Below, one piece after another: positions 11,516 through 22,844 of a stretch of 64,000 nt of DNA (the stretch's first letter is position 1; every line of letters begins with the position of its first letter). The stretch comes from Onthophagus taurus (lineage: Eukaryota; Arthropoda; Insecta; Coleoptera; Scarabaeidae): assembly GCF_036711975.1 (NCBI RefSeq), contig NC_091968.1, positions 15,128,001-15,192,000 on the forward strand, in the 5' to 3' direction. The notes beneath the pieces are model-generated. The model searched no databases and was not told where the DNA came from. It worked only from the letters and a program-made list of their open reading frames with translations. Both the position numbers and the translations under genes were made by a program.

Positions 11516-12382
11516 ATGATATGTTTCGTTTGCAAAGAAACCTTTAGCGACTTAAAAATTTTTTTCTTACATTTCAAACGTGATCATAACTTATCTTCTG
11601 ATCATTCATATTATAAATGTTACGAGCCAGAATGTTATCAAATTTTTCAAAATTTAGGCAGTTTTAAAAAACATGTAAATCGTCAACATCTCACTCGTAC
11701 TACTTTCAAATCAGTTACTACTGACAATGAGTCGAACACCCGTGTTAATAATTTAGAAAATGTTCTTCGTCGAGTAAAAGTTCAGAATCAGATATCATTG
11801 GTTAATACATGTAACAAAATTGATTCTTTAGCTTGTAAAAATTCTATTGATTGTGTTAAAATTGACGAACCCCAATCCGAACCTATTCAAAATCCTCTTG
11901 ATTTTACATCAGAGTTTGAATTGCTACAGAATGAGTTTTATAATTCAATTACAAAATTTTTACTTACTCTTCACAATAATAATAACTTTTCACGAAAAGA
12001 TGTTTTTGACATTCAAATGCTTACAGATAAACTTGTAATAGAACCTATATTGCAAACTTTAGAAGGTTTTGCCAAATATAATTTTTATGAAAATAATGTT
12101 CTGTACAATACATTTCTTTCTATTATAAATAGTTTCAAAACCCCTTTCAAAAGATTTAGCACAAATCATCATTTGTTTAAAACACTACAGAAACAAGGTT
12201 ATATAAATGAGGTTAAAGAATTTCTTGTAAATAACGAGATTAATGTTGTACACAAGAAAGGCAATTTAGTGACTGATGAAAAAAAAGTGACAGGAGTTTT
12301 AATGCCTCTTAAATTTCAATTTAAATGCTTCTTTCAGAGAAACAGTTTGTTACAAGACACATTGCGTAATATGAATATTTAA
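11516..12382 (+). pseudogene. C2H2 zinc-finger N-terminal part of a CACTA-like transposase gene
   Basis: The ORF starts at ATG 11516, just after the 5'-UTR intron. Two C2H2 fingers open it: CFVCKETF...HFKRDH (residues about 3-24) and CYEPECYQIF...HVNRQH (about 37-60). A polar middle region and a helical C-terminal part follow, and the frame stops at 12380-12382. The downstream sequence to 13651 continues like the rest of a single transposase, so the stop is probably part of the decay. Without the zinc fingers the family would be hard to name. Confidence 0.55.
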
Positions 12383-12409
12383 GGAAACAAACTAAACTTA
12401 CTAACTCTG

Positions 12410-13651
12410 TTCAGGGTGAGCTGTGGAAAAGTAAGTTAGAAATGTAGCCGAATAAAACTATATTACCATATATAATTTATATCGATGATTTTGAAATCAA
12501 TAACCCACTTGGATGTAATAATAACAAACATTTCATTTGTAACATTTATTATTCTTTCCCTTGCCTACCAGAGGAAAACTCTAGGCTCGACAATATTTTT
12601 CATGGTGCCGTTATAAAATCAGTAAGCGTAAAAGAGTTCGGCAATGAAAGATGCTTTAAAAACTTGATATAAGGAATTATAGAATTAGAAGTTCAAGGTA
12701 TAGAATTTAAAATAAATGAAAATTTAATACAAGTCCATTTCATTATGGGTTTAATTTTAGGTGATAATTTAGGTCTTAATTTATTTTTAGATTTCAATAA
12801 ATCATTTTCAGCTAGTTTTTATTGTAGAAATATAGACGCCCAAAAATTAACTCATGAGGAAAATGACTTGATACGAACAGTTGAAAATTATGAGTTAGAC
12901 ATGGCCAATATATCTGAAAACAGGGGAATATTCCAAAACTCTGTACCTAATGACATTCCTTCTTTTCACGTAGTTAATAATCATTATGTCGACATAATGC
13001 ACGATTTCTTCGAAGGAATATGCCATTATAGCCTTTGTCACGCAATAACTTACTTCATTAAAATGAGGTACTTCGATTTGGAAACACTTAATTTGAGAAA
13101 ACAAACTTTTGAATATGGTCCTAAAGAAATCGCCAATAAATCAGGCAGAATCGAACACCAGCATCTGAATAAAAAAAAGGTTAAAAATGACAGCAAGGGA
13201 AACTATGACATTTATAATGTATTTTCCACTAATGATAGGTGATACTACCCCGAATGACGATGATGTATGGAAATTTCTCAGAAACTTAATTGAAATTATT
13301 GATATTTTATTATGCTTTGAAATCCAACAAACCGACATTATATTATTGCAAAATAAAATTACAAAATTAAACAAGGATTATTTAATATTATTTAGAGATA
13401 CACTTAAGCCAAAATTTCACAACTTCATTCACTATCCAAGGATCATCCGTCAATCTGGACCTTTACGTAAGCTATGGTGTTTTAAATACGAAGCTAAACA
13501 TAGCCAATCGAAAATATATTGCCATTGTATTAACTCGCGAAAAAATATATACCTAACGTTATCGAAAAAGTATCAATTGAAATTTGCCTATTCGTTGATT
13601 TTACAAAACCATAATCCACTTACTCTAAATTTAAAAGAAAACATCAAATGA
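12410..13651 (+). pseudogene. CACTA-like transposase core, with stops and a frameshift
   Basis: The region encodes YIDDFEINNPLG (about 12478), then IYYSFPCLPEEN, MGLILGDNLGLN (12745), VDIMHDFFEGICHY (about 12990) and, after a frame change near 13185, FPLMIGD and LKPKFHNFIHYPRIIRQSGP (about 13408-13467). These blocks match a transposase type common in animal CACTA-like elements, with D-D-Y/F-E-x-x-N-P-L-G and K-P-K-x-H-x-x-x-H-Y-P-R blocks. In-frame stops (about 12447, 12670) and the frame change show that the gene is dead. The assignment to a named superfamily is tentative. Confidence 0.55.
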
Positions 13652-14094
13652 AAAGTAATTTCAAAACAAGCAAACATTTCTATACATTTTTTTACACAGA
13701 TAATCTACAGAGGTATGTTATTTAAATGTGGTGATTTTGTATCTGTATTAAACAATGATATTGAAATATATGTTGTAGAAATTATTGTTTCGAAATAAAT
13801 AATGTATTATTATTTGTTCAAAAATTAATTCATACTAATTATAAGCCACACTTTCTCGCTTATGAAGTTGATACAACTGCTCTGGGTGAATTTTCAATTA
13901 TTTCAATTGACGAATTAATTGGCCCACCATTAGATTTGATAAAAACTGCAAAAGGCATGAATATGATTAGGGCCAAAGGATACTACACTTCAATAACATT
14001 TTAATATCTGGTAAAAATTAAAAAAAAATCAAGCTTATTCTAATTTCAGTAAGTCCTTACTATACTATATACCAGTATTCTTATATACATCACC

Positions 14095-15983
14095 ATGAGC
14101 AACGATTTTGACATAACATTAATCCAAGGCCTCGATCAAAATTATTTGAATGTGAACAACCAGCAAATTACTAATAGTTCAATTGAAGACGTTCTCGGAA
14201 CGCCATCACTAACAGACATATCATATTCTTCGAGCGTCATAAATTTGCAAGCTAACCATAATGAAATCCAGACTGTAACAGGCAATGAAGCTTCGATAGA
14301 GCTTGGTAATTTATTAAAGTCATGGAATCTGGAAATCCTCACTTTTATTCCTCTTTAATAATTTTAGTAATTATTTTTAATTGATTATAAATTTTAAAAT
14401 AATATTTTTCTTTTAGAACAAAGTGTATTTGTACCGGTGTTGGAGGTAATAAAACATAACCATATTGAAAAACTAGTAAAACATTTCGACTTGGGCACCC
14501 AGATTATGTTTGATCATCACCTAGATGAATGGAGAGAAAAAATTGATAAACCGCTCACAGGTACCTCTGAAATACGAAGTGAATCGCCGACCAGCAATGT
14601 GTCCTTCCTTTCATCACCATCCATATCTCCACCACCATGTCAAAGTACATCAAATACTGATCATCGTTTTAGTCCTTATGGGAAGACTGATGATCATCAA
14701 GATGAATACATAGCACTGGCTACCGTATTAAATTCCAGCCCAAAAAGTATTATTTTTACCAATTACTATTCGACATTTAACAAATTTCAGGAGGAACAGA
14801 GAAGCATCCTAGTATCACTCAAAATCGTATTAAGCTTAGTTTGTGCTTTAGCTATAAGTTAGAAGAAGAAATTCTTAAACGGTTTCCCACAGAAATTATT
14901 AAATTAAAATTATTTCAGGAATTTTATCGTGTATCAAAACGGGGAAAAATTTACAATAAATATTGTAATTTAAAGTCAAAGGTTAAATCAACAATAGCAC
15001 AAAGTGCAACATCTGTGTGCACCAAAGCGAATTATAAAATGTCCAGACTGGAGAAAGTATTTGGTAACTAGTTTTAGCATTAATTATATTAAAAGACAAT
15101 TAAATTCTCCTTTCTCAGCAGTTCTAACTTTAAACATATTACTTTACCATTTTATCTGATAATTACTTATAATGAAACTTTGTAGAGCCTGAAGAAAATG
15201 CCGAAAGTTGTATTCGAGCTTTAAAATATGATAATTTAACGTGTGAAGAGTTCGATCAATGTTGGAAGGCGTGTGCCAACTATCGTTTATTGGATTTAAA
15301 GAATCAAAAATCTACATCTGATATATTAGAAAAGTGGCCATACTATAAAAATCCATCCGGCTATCGTTATGTAAGTTGTTGAATAAAGCTGAAAAGTAGT
15401 TCTACTATTTGGTTACTTTTAGATAAATATTAATTTTAAGCTCGCATTTGATAATAAAGATGGTCTTATACTTAAATGAGACAATAGCTTTAATGATCTA
15501 TTTAATTTTGTAGCAGATGGTAGAATAAAGGATAAGTCGATAAGAAATATATTACAAAAGTTGAAAACCACCCCGGATTTAAACGAGAGTAAGATTACAT
15601 ACCATTAATTATGAAAAAAAAATATATATGCGTTATTTGTAGATGGAAAGAATGCGGCACTTTTGTGGGCTTTACATGGTTACTGTATTCCTACCACATT
15701 AACAGTAACAAAAAAAGATAATACAAAGACTAATAGACAATATACAATACGTGATTCGCAAGAATCGTTTGTTTTTATTTACCATATTGCCCACTTAAAA
15801 ACTGTTAAAAAGGCAATCCAACCGTTCATTTATTGTGTGGGGGATGATATACTAAATATTACAGAAATTACTGTTTATTTTGATGACATTAGGTTTAAGT
15901 TTATCAACTTTATATCTGCCGTTGATATTTGTTTCAAATTTTTTTATTTGTTTAACTTAGATTTCCCTGTAGAATGCATTTGA
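14095..15983 (+). pseudogene. Second gene of the CACTA-like element (spliced, degraded)
   Basis: Several coding blocks lie in order on the plus strand: 14095-14358, about 14416-14862 (a TTTCTTTTAG acceptor precedes it), 14841-15071, about 15183-15370 and 15644-15983. They include LEKWPYYKNPSGYRY (about 15330) and QPFIYCVGDD (about 15820). The companion gene of related animal elements has a similar LLxxWPxYKxPxGY block and a QPFI-VG block. Frame breaks and short exons make the exact model uncertain. Its role is not known; it accompanies the transposase gene. Confidence 0.45.
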
Positions 15984-16032
15984 TTTTATACATTTATTGA
16001 AACTTTTTTTTATAATTTTAAATCTAAAAATA

Positions 16033-16737
16033 ACCTATGCGAAGTTAGCCCCCAATTTTTCTAACCCCCAATTATATAGGATTTTACATGTATAGTATTT
16101 TGATTATAACCAGTCAACCGATTTCGATAAACAATGTCTCATTCGAAAGCTCAATCCTTGGCCAATACGAAAGTGGAAATGCCCGATTCGAAATCTCTCT
16201 CGAATTCCGCTAAAACGCCAAAATAATGCGAAGGTACACAAAAATAACAGAAAAATGACCTTTTTTAAGTGATCATAACTCGTAAACGATGTACCCGATG
16301 ATCAAGATCTATACGTCATTCGATTCGTCATAGTTTCTTCTATCGAAATCACAAAATGCCCGATTTCAATTCTCTCCCGTTAACCTTGTACAGCCCACGG
16401 AATGACACCGTGTTCGGCTCGTTGTTTACGCACTTATAAACGACCGTTAAAGTCTAGCCCCCAATATAAAAAAATTAATTTAAACTAAATCGACTATAAT
16501 AAGAGAACGGTTTGACGGATTTTAACGTTTTATATCTCAATCGATAGCTTTCGCCTGGCTGAATGCAGTGCCGAATCGGGCATTTTCACTTTCGTATTGG
16601 CCAAGGATTGAGCTTTCGAATGAGATATTGTTTATCGAAATCGGTTGACTGGTTCTCTTGTTATAATCAAAATACTATACATGTAAAATTCTATCTAATT
16701 GGGGGCTAGAAAAATTGGGGGCTAACTTCGCATAGGT
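16033..16737. mobile_element. Mutator-like MITE with long terminal inverted repeats and 9-bp target duplication
   Basis: The ends are inverse complements over about 170 bp (ACCTATGCGAAGTTAGCCCC at the left and its complement at the right). The element is flanked by perfect 9-bp direct repeats, CTAAAAATA at 16024-16032 and 16738-16746. Long terminal inverted repeats with 8-9-bp duplications are the signature of Mutator-like elements. There is no coding capacity. It inserted into the 3' part of the CACTA-like element, so it is the younger of the two. Confidence 0.8.
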
Positions 16738-16879
16738 CTAAAAATATATCTTCAAAAATTCATATATTGTTAAATGTAATGAAGAATATATCAACAAATC
16801 TGTAGTTGTAATATTTAAATATACATTGTAAACTTTTATCTTGACTTTTCCTTTTAGACATCATATAAAAATTAACTCA

Positions 16880-17429
16880 TAAAGGTAAGAAATATAAAGG
16901 TAAGGCTCTATTTATACAACATCAAGAATTTTACGAGCTGTAATAATTAAAATAATTGGTTATATTTGGCAACAATGCATAGCTTAATAAACGCTTTAAT
17001 AGGTATCATGAAATACATTTATGTTAGCAATGAATGGCAATAATGCTCAGCATAAAAACACTTATGGTTATTATAAAACCAAATAATGAATACAATGAAC
17101 ATATTCATGTTAATAATAAACAGAATTAATGTTTATCACGAATGAATTCATGATCAGCATGAAAGATAAAAAGATATTAAGATATTTGATAATTTTCGTT
17201 CATGTTATTCATAAAAATGTACATTGGCGTAACGAACAGTGTTAATAATCTCAACGTCCCTGTTTATAACCCCACGAATATTTTACATGACATCAATACC
17301 TATATTAATTGATCAATAAACGAGTGTTCGTGTTTATCATAAATTTGTTTGCTGAACAAATTTGAAACAATTTTTTTATGCTTTACATGAACATTTTTAT
17401 TAATATTACGTACCTTTTTCGTTCAGTGC
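16880..17429. promoter_or_regulatory. Right subterminal repeat region of the CACTA-like element
   Basis: It is rich in TTCATG, CATGAA, ATTCATGTTAAT and related motifs in both orientations, resembling 10875-11300. It ends near 17429 where the HHR foldback arm resumes. Confidence 0.35.
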
Positions 17430-17835
17430 AGGAGCTAGCCACCTATTGTTATACAAATAAAGAAACATTTACCAAGAATTACAACATATAAAATCTCTAT
17501 TAGTATTGTGGTTATAAATAAAATGAAAACTTACGTCATTAAAACATATTTTCAAAAACATAATTTGTTTATTATTTTTAGATGTTATTGTCTTGATTGT
17601 TAATTCAATTCAACATTTATTGTATCAGCACACGCCATGTGTCTTTTTTCTTTTTCTTTGAGGTTGTGTGGTTAGTGAAGATAACCGTGAATTATATATT
17701 CATATTCAAATTCAATTTGTGAATTATAAACAAGTAACCATATTTTGTATTATTGTCAATAACTTGATTTTTTTAAATTAGTACCAAATTTTGTAAAACT
17801 GTTATATCTTTAATTGTTTATGGTAAAGGGAAGGT

Positions 17836-18009
17836 ATGTTTTTGAAATATGATCCTGTCTTCCACACAGAAACTTGTGGGAAAGATATAGATTTTATGGT
17901 GAAGAAAGGATTTTGGTTGCCAAGGGACCCAGAGTATTACGATGTTCATTGCAATATGAACACCACACAACCTCAAAGAAAAAGAAAAAAGACACATGGC
18001 GCGTGCTGA
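17836..18009 (+). CDS. 57-codon ORF at the centre of HHR foldback 1, unrecognised
   Basis: ATG at 17836 to TGA at 18007-18009. The peptide has non-random composition: KYDPVFHTETCGKDIDFMVK, then KKGFWLPRDPEYYDVHCN, then a basic tail. Trp, Pro, Tyr and His are frequent, unlike translations of the AT-rich surroundings. Its last third runs into the right arm. I do not recognise the family. It may be a captured exon or the remnant of an element-encoded protein. Confidence 0.3.
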   Translation: MFLKYDPVFHTETCGKDIDFMVKKGFWLPRDPEYYDVHCNMNTTQPQRKRKKTHGAC

Positions 18010-18161
18010 TACAATAAATGTTGAATTGAATTAACAGTAATAGCAACGAAAAAAGAAATACGTAGAATCCAAATCAAGAAAATAACATCTAAAAATAATA
18101 AACAAATTATGTTTTTGAAAATATGTTTTAATGAGGTAAGTTTTCATTTTATTTATAACCA

Positions 18162-18192
18162 CAATAGTAATGTGGTTACCACATTACTATTG
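18162..18192. repeat. Snap-back hairpin, 15-bp perfect arms, 1-nt loop
   Basis: Arms 18162-18176 and 18178-18192 are perfect complements. The corresponding point in the other foldback arm (about 17505) lacks it, so it arose after the arms were formed. Confidence 0.7.
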
Positions 18193-18284
18193 TTGTTATT
18201 ACTATTGTAACCACAATTGAGATTTTATATGTTGTAATTCTTGGTAAATGTTCCTTTCTTTGTATAACAATAGGTGGCTAGCTC

Positions 18285-18320
18285 CTGAGGATGATTGAAG
18301 TTTAGCAATCGAAACCGGTA
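18285..18320 (+). ncRNA. Hammerhead ribozyme (type I, minimal stem III)
   Basis: The core reads CTGAGGA (CUGANGA with N = G), then stem II GATTG/CAATC (5 bp perfect, 18293-18297 and 18306-18310), then GAAACCGGTA. In that block GAAA is the second conserved box, CCGG a self-complementary minimal stem III, and U-A the cleavage-site pair. Self-complementary stem III is known from hammerheads that act as dimers in Penelope-like elements. Stem I can form through GGCT (about 18277) and AGCC (about 18321). Cleavage would be expected after 18320. Confidence 0.8.
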
Positions 18321-18397
18321 AAGCCGACAATAAAAACATCCATCTTTAAAATACACATAGTTTTCTTTTAATACTAAATAAAATTAATTAAACTAAA

Positions 18398-18480
18398 GAT
18401 AGAACTAACACTAGCACTATTACTAGAACTAACACTAGAACTAGAAACTTTCGGGTTAAGCCGTGCGTCTTTTGAAAAAA
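18398..18480 (+). repeat. AACTAACACTAG-type short tandem repeats
   Basis: Degenerate iterations of GAACTAACACTAG/GCACTATTACTAG at 18398-18448 are followed by AACTTTCGGGTTAAGCCGTG. I see no gene. The stretch lies directly beside the HHR foldback end. Confidence 0.5.
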
Positions 18481-18905
18481 TGTTTGACAGTTCGAATGCC
18501 ATGTTGTTGAAAATTCTTGTCATTTCAACTACACACAATATTACAACATTTAATCTTATTAATTTTCTCTTGAAATACTTTTATACATTTATTATGTCGA
18601 ATTTCAATTATTATCTCCGATCCCAAATAATTTGGAGGACACGACTCAAACAGCCCTTAATTTTGGAGATAAAATTGGTTTCAATTCGCGTTTACGGTAA
18701 CACTCGTGCAATTTTGACTTTTATTTGTCAAAACGGTCTGCCCGTCGACCGGAAATTCGTCCCGCCGAAAAAAACCCGCTTCGCCAAAAAAACACGTAAA
18801 ACCAAAAACAGAAAAATATACCCCCAAAATTATGAAACCCAAAATACAAATATTTAAACTCAATATATTTAATTTTTACTAAATAGAAAAAAAACGATAC
18901 AATAT

Positions 18906-19180
18906 GTGGGGGACGAGGGGACGGTTCAGCACGTTTTATGCCACTGCCCTGCTGTTAAACGTATCAGATTCTCGATTTTTGGGTCGCAGTTTATCTCCCG
19001 AAACGATTTGAATGACTTTTCACCGAGCAAAGTATTAATGTTTGTTAAGAGCATTTGTGAAATTTGATAACGTTATCTACCCCGGTAGAATATCACAATA
19101 GATCCTTACGGTCGCGGTGCAAAATTGGTTGGTCCGCCTACCCGATATGTAATTTTTGTAAATGTAAAATGTACTTATTT
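18906..19180 (+). mobile_element. Non-LTR retrotransposon 3' end (RNase H / cysteine-motif tail), 5'-truncated
   Basis: An in-frame stretch 18906-19067 reads VQHVLCHCPAVKR near its start and ends ...SKVLMFVKSICEI and a TGA. Many insect LINE ORF2 proteins (R1, I, LOA, Jockey groups) end with a block of the type H-x-L-C-x-C-P-A followed by a short helical region that includes a Phe-Val/Ile-Lys. A short GC-rich 3' UTR-like segment (GGTCGCGGTGC...) follows to about 19180. The 5' part is absent, as is usual for LINE insertions. Confidence 0.55.
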
Positions 19181-19891
19181 ATAAATGAGAGACAAAAATG
19201 AAGGAACAAAAAATTGATGGTATATTTTATATTTAGCTAAAATTTTACAAATTCAACCAGCACATAATATACAGGTTTTCTATTTAAAAAACTTAAGAAA
19301 AAGGCATTTGAAAATCACCCAATTAACTAAATTCTATGTATACGCTGTATGTGAATCTAATATCTGTGGATACTATCATCTACCTACTAGCTTTAACTAT
19401 TATCTAACATAGTTTGAAGGCAAAACTGGCAAAAATGTCGTTTTTACATCGCTTTTAAAAAGATCCTGCAACGGGCATATTTTGCGAAAACAATTGAATA
19501 TCTCAGAAACTATTAAGGCTGTGAGTTAGCAACATATACGGTTAGATAAACAAATTTTATTGTATTCGTAATCTGATAAAATATACAGAGTGTTCCATAA
19601 GAAATGTCCTGAATCCAACACCCTGTATAAATGAAAATAATTCTACTTTATAGAAAGCGGTGAGTCAAACAACTTTTGTATAAGACATTTTTTTCTTTCT
19701 CACACGAATTAGTAACTATCGTCCGCCGAGATACTAATAACTCACCCTATATACTAATTATACTGAAAGAAGCCTACTTACCTTATTTTAAACCTTCCAT
19801 CGCAATTTTTCTAGTATAATTATTGCTTATTGCTTTAAGTTAACAGATACTAAAATACACTAGTTATAATGTGAAAACTTCTAAATTATCC
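19181..19891. other. Intergenic DNA downstream of the odorant receptor, with a small MITE remnant
   Basis: No gene seen. A short inverted repeat, ACAGAGTGTTCCATAAG to AACACCCTGTATAA (about 19584-19630), looks like the two fused ends of a deleted TA-flanked element. The rest is AT-rich unique sequence and the odorant receptor 3' flank. Confidence 0.4.
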
Positions 19892-21403
19892 CTAACGAGC
19901 TTTAATTTTATTTAAAACGGTTAGATAGCTGATTGAAGATTTCATCAACTAGAGAAATCGATAATAATCGAAAGTTAAGTCGGTGTTTAGAGTAAAACTT
20001 TTGATTCATAAACTTACATAAGTAAACGTTTTCAGATTTACGTTTGTAAACTTTGCCATTGAAATTCTAGCGGGTTTTCTAGCTCGAAGGTGACACATTT
20101 TAATCAAAATTTGTGTAGTTTTAGAACACAAATACCAAGGAATTTTGTAGATAGCCATCTGTAAAGCTTCTGACTAAAAAATAAGATATGAATGTTTAAT
20201 ATAAATATATATTATGATATTAAAACGATTGAACCTCATTTGATAATAATTCTCCAAAGTATGTCATAAAGCCGACTTCTATCAACATTGGAATTATATA
20301 CTGAAGAATTCTGATGGTTGATATAAAATTTGTATTCTTAAAATAACAAAAAATTTACAACTAATAATAAAAAAGAAATGTTAATACCAGTAACATAATA
20401 AATCCAGAAAATGTTAAATAGCTTTGGGTCAATAAAACCATCGGTAACAAAATAAAGCTCCAATAATTTTCCATTTCTTCACAAAACTTCAATAATTCAA
20501 TTTTTTTCTTAATCAAAACAACCAATTCTTTGTTTAACTCTTCATTAAATCTAATCGATTCAAACATTTCATAGTAGCTTTCCTTCATAACATCATTGCC
20601 ATTCAACAAACTTTCTTTAATTTTTGAAATATCATCAAGTCTCCATCCCATATTAATTAAAGTCTTATAAAAAACATTTTCAAAGTTATCGGCTAACACC
20701 TTAAATTGTCCCGACGTTATAAACGCCATAAACGACCAAAAAGTATCGGTTCCATTCATCACCAAAACCATAACAGCTTGGGAAAATAATTGCAAAACGC
20801 AAGTAAGTTGATAATTTGGTGAAATTTCAGTATTGTACGGGTGCCAGGTCGGCATTGGAATTGAATGTTGCGTAAAAATTTCGATTAATGTATACATTTG
20901 TCCACCAAAAAATGCTAAAAGCGTTAATAAAATAAAAAAATCAAAAAAGCCAAAAATGTACCTGTAAAAAACCAAATTAAATATCCCCGATTTGAAATAT
21001 CTAAATATCGTTTTAAATGTATTCTTGAATTAACATTTTCCAAATTATTATAATAAAAAGTTTTGTTCATCAACTCAACCAATTTTTTCGTTTTTTCCTG
21101 AGCCATCCAAAAATAAACGATTCTAATCATCAATGACAGATAAATGCACAAATTTACGATTGTCGAGGATTTTTTGAGAATCAAATCACTTCTGTGGATG
21201 TATAAATGTATGCTTGAACAAATTATTATATACAACACCGCGAATAACGACAGAAATCTCCAAACGTAATACCAAAGTTGATACAACTTCGAATAAAATT
21301 CATTTTTAAACGAAGTAATCGGGTATAACGTTATTATTTTTAACACTTTTAGATTGTAATAAAGATATTTTTGATCCATTTCTAAACTGTTTCTTGTACA
21401 CAT
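19892..21403 (-). CDS. Insect odorant receptor (7tm_6), five exons, apparently intact
   Basis: Odorant receptors form ligand-gated cation channels with the co-receptor Orco in olfactory neuron dendrites. Exons on the minus strand: 21403-20962, 20914-20388, 20336-20235, 20173-20018, 19948-19892 with TAG at 19894-19892. All four introns (47, 51, 61 and 69 bp) have GT-AG ends and keep the frame; the first joins at phase 1, the others at phase 0. The product is 427 aa from the first ATG, or 419 aa from the second (MDQKYLYY, 21379), near the usual length of about 400. Family marks are PMPTWHPYN after TM3, the C-terminal SEALQMAIYKIPWYL block, RARKPARISMAKF, and the last exon SSISYLTVLNK. Several hydrophobic segments fit seven TMs. 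No stop or frameshift is needed. The specific receptor cannot be named. Confidence 0.88.
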
Positions 21404-21990
21404 TAAAATTTCTCTCTTTGTGTTTTTATACTAACAAAAAAATGGATGTAAATAATTTAATAACGCTTAAAACGAAACTCTTTATTATGGTTGATAATTA
21501 CAGGGTTTAGTTTTAGGTGTTGACACCGAAAAGAAAAATAAATAAGAAAGCTTATAATGAAATAGATTGTTCTATGCGTTGAATTTTAAATTTCAATCGA
21601 TGGAATTTGGACGGCATCAACTGCTACACATTATTCTATCTTTATCAATGAATTATATTATATTATACAGTGCTAGCGTAAAGTAACTGCCCCCCCCCCT
21701 TTTTAACTTCCGAACAGATTGAGATATCAATATGAACAAAAAACGTCAGTTTCTATATTTTATCAGCACAAATATTATCTTATGGAAAATTTTGCTATCA
21801 CGTTTAGTTTTTCCGGAAAATGGATCAATATTATGGTATCTTCCGAAAGAATAAAACAATATGAACCCAACGATACTTCACAATCAAATATCGGTTTATT
21901 AGTTTTTTGCATAAAAATTAAACAAAATATGGAATTTCGCCGGAAAAACCAACGTATCTTCGCTGACTACCTGTCGAGATACAATAAATG

Positions 21991-22773
21991 GTGGACGGTC
22001 AGTTAAAGGTCGGTCTACGCTCGGGTTAAGCAGGGTTAAAATCGGCAAACCTTTTTAGAATTTTTTTATGAAACAACCAATGCAAAAAAAGGATAAAAAG
22101 AAAGTTCTTCTTAAAACTTCCAAGAAAAAAATGTCATGTTTGTAGGTACCTTGAAAGTAATATTTAGTAAGTATTTCAGACGCCATGCAAATATTTTCTT
22201 CATTTCTCTTTGAATTCTACTCGACCAAGTATAACCAAAGAAAGGCGAGATCAAAATGGCTAGACGAGTTTAGAGCACAAAATCGAAGCAATTTTAATAT
22301 TCGCTCGTGCTGACAGAAATCTACATGAAACAGAGCGACAATTTAATGAACGATTTCCTGAACATCCAATTAGTTTGGTCCAATGATGTTTGCTGCTATC
22401 TCATCAACGTGTGATGTGAGTCCAACAATGGCGCGGAAATATTTAAAGAAAAATAAATATCATCCATATAAAATTAAAATACTTCATGAATTAATAGAAG
22501 ATGACCCTGATAGAAGAACAGAATTTTATGAGCTAATGGCAAATATGGTTGAACGAAATCCATCATACTTGAAACATATTTTTTTTTCAGTGATGGATGT
22601 ACTTCCTTTTTGGATGGAAAATTGCTATATTGCGATAAAATATGATTAATTCATAAATTTAATATACTTCCACCCAATTTTTATTTCATTTCTAAAAAAA
22701 AATAAGTAATTGAACTAGCAATTTTAAATCCGTCTTAGCTCGAGCGTATATCGACCGTTAACCTACCATCCAC
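21991..22773 (+). mobile_element. Mariner-superfamily transposon fragment with degenerate inverted ends
   Basis: The ends 21991-22032 and 22732-22773 are imperfect inverse complements (GTGGACGGTCAGTTAAAGG against GTGGATGGTAGGTTAACGG). Inside, plus-strand fragments of the transposase helix-turn-helix region are found: a frame at about 22267-22380 and 22383-22649, with KYHPYKIKILHEL and EDDPDRRTEF. The catalytic part is absent. It is closely similar in family to the elements at 5905-7390 and 36024-37597. Confidence 0.65.
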
Positions 22774-22844
22774 TGTGACACCTAATTCTCAAAAATTTCG
22801 CAAAACAAAATTTAAACAAATAAAGGACAATGTTTACACCTAAA

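Larger units (their letters stand above)
10859..17429 (+). mobile_element. Two-gene CACTA-like (CMC/Tnp2-type) DNA transposon, decayed
   Basis: The block splits an HHR foldback and holds two plus-strand gene relics. The first is a C2H2 zinc-finger protein followed by a transposase-like domain (11516-13651); the second is spliced and rich in polar residues (14095-15983). About 400-550 bp at each side contain many short CATGAA/TTCATG and CATTAA motifs in both orientations, as in the subterminal regions of CACTA elements. Terminal inverted repeats could not be identified at the inferred junctions, so the superfamily is an inference from protein resemblance and subterminal structure. Confidence 0.5.
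17430..18392. repeat. HHR foldback 1 (inverted dimer, right part complete)
   Basis: The arm 17430-17665 pairs in inverse orientation with about 17965-18284 (for example GGAGCTAGCCACCTATTG against CAATAGGTGGCTAGCTC). The right arm has an extra snap-back at 18162-18192. The outer right segment 18285-18392 carries the hammerhead and matches 10795-10858 on the far side of the CACTA-like insertion. The unpaired centre (about 17665-17965) contains a coding-like ORF. Confidence 0.75.

Noticed and set aside
10859..17429. Terminal inverted repeats for the CACTA-like element
   Set aside because: The candidate right end (GCACTGAACG on minus) has no matching sequence at the left junction, so none is claimed.
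18480..18857. 125-codon ORF on plus
   Set aside because: AT-driven composition, no family resemblance, and the C-terminal Lys/Thr-rich part reads like low-complexity DNA.
20924..20975. Frameshift in the odorant receptor between its two long reading frames
   Set aside because: A 47-bp GT-AG intron (20915-20961) with T-rich tract joins the frames exactly at phase 1, and the spliced TM3 has the usual length. No frameshift is needed.
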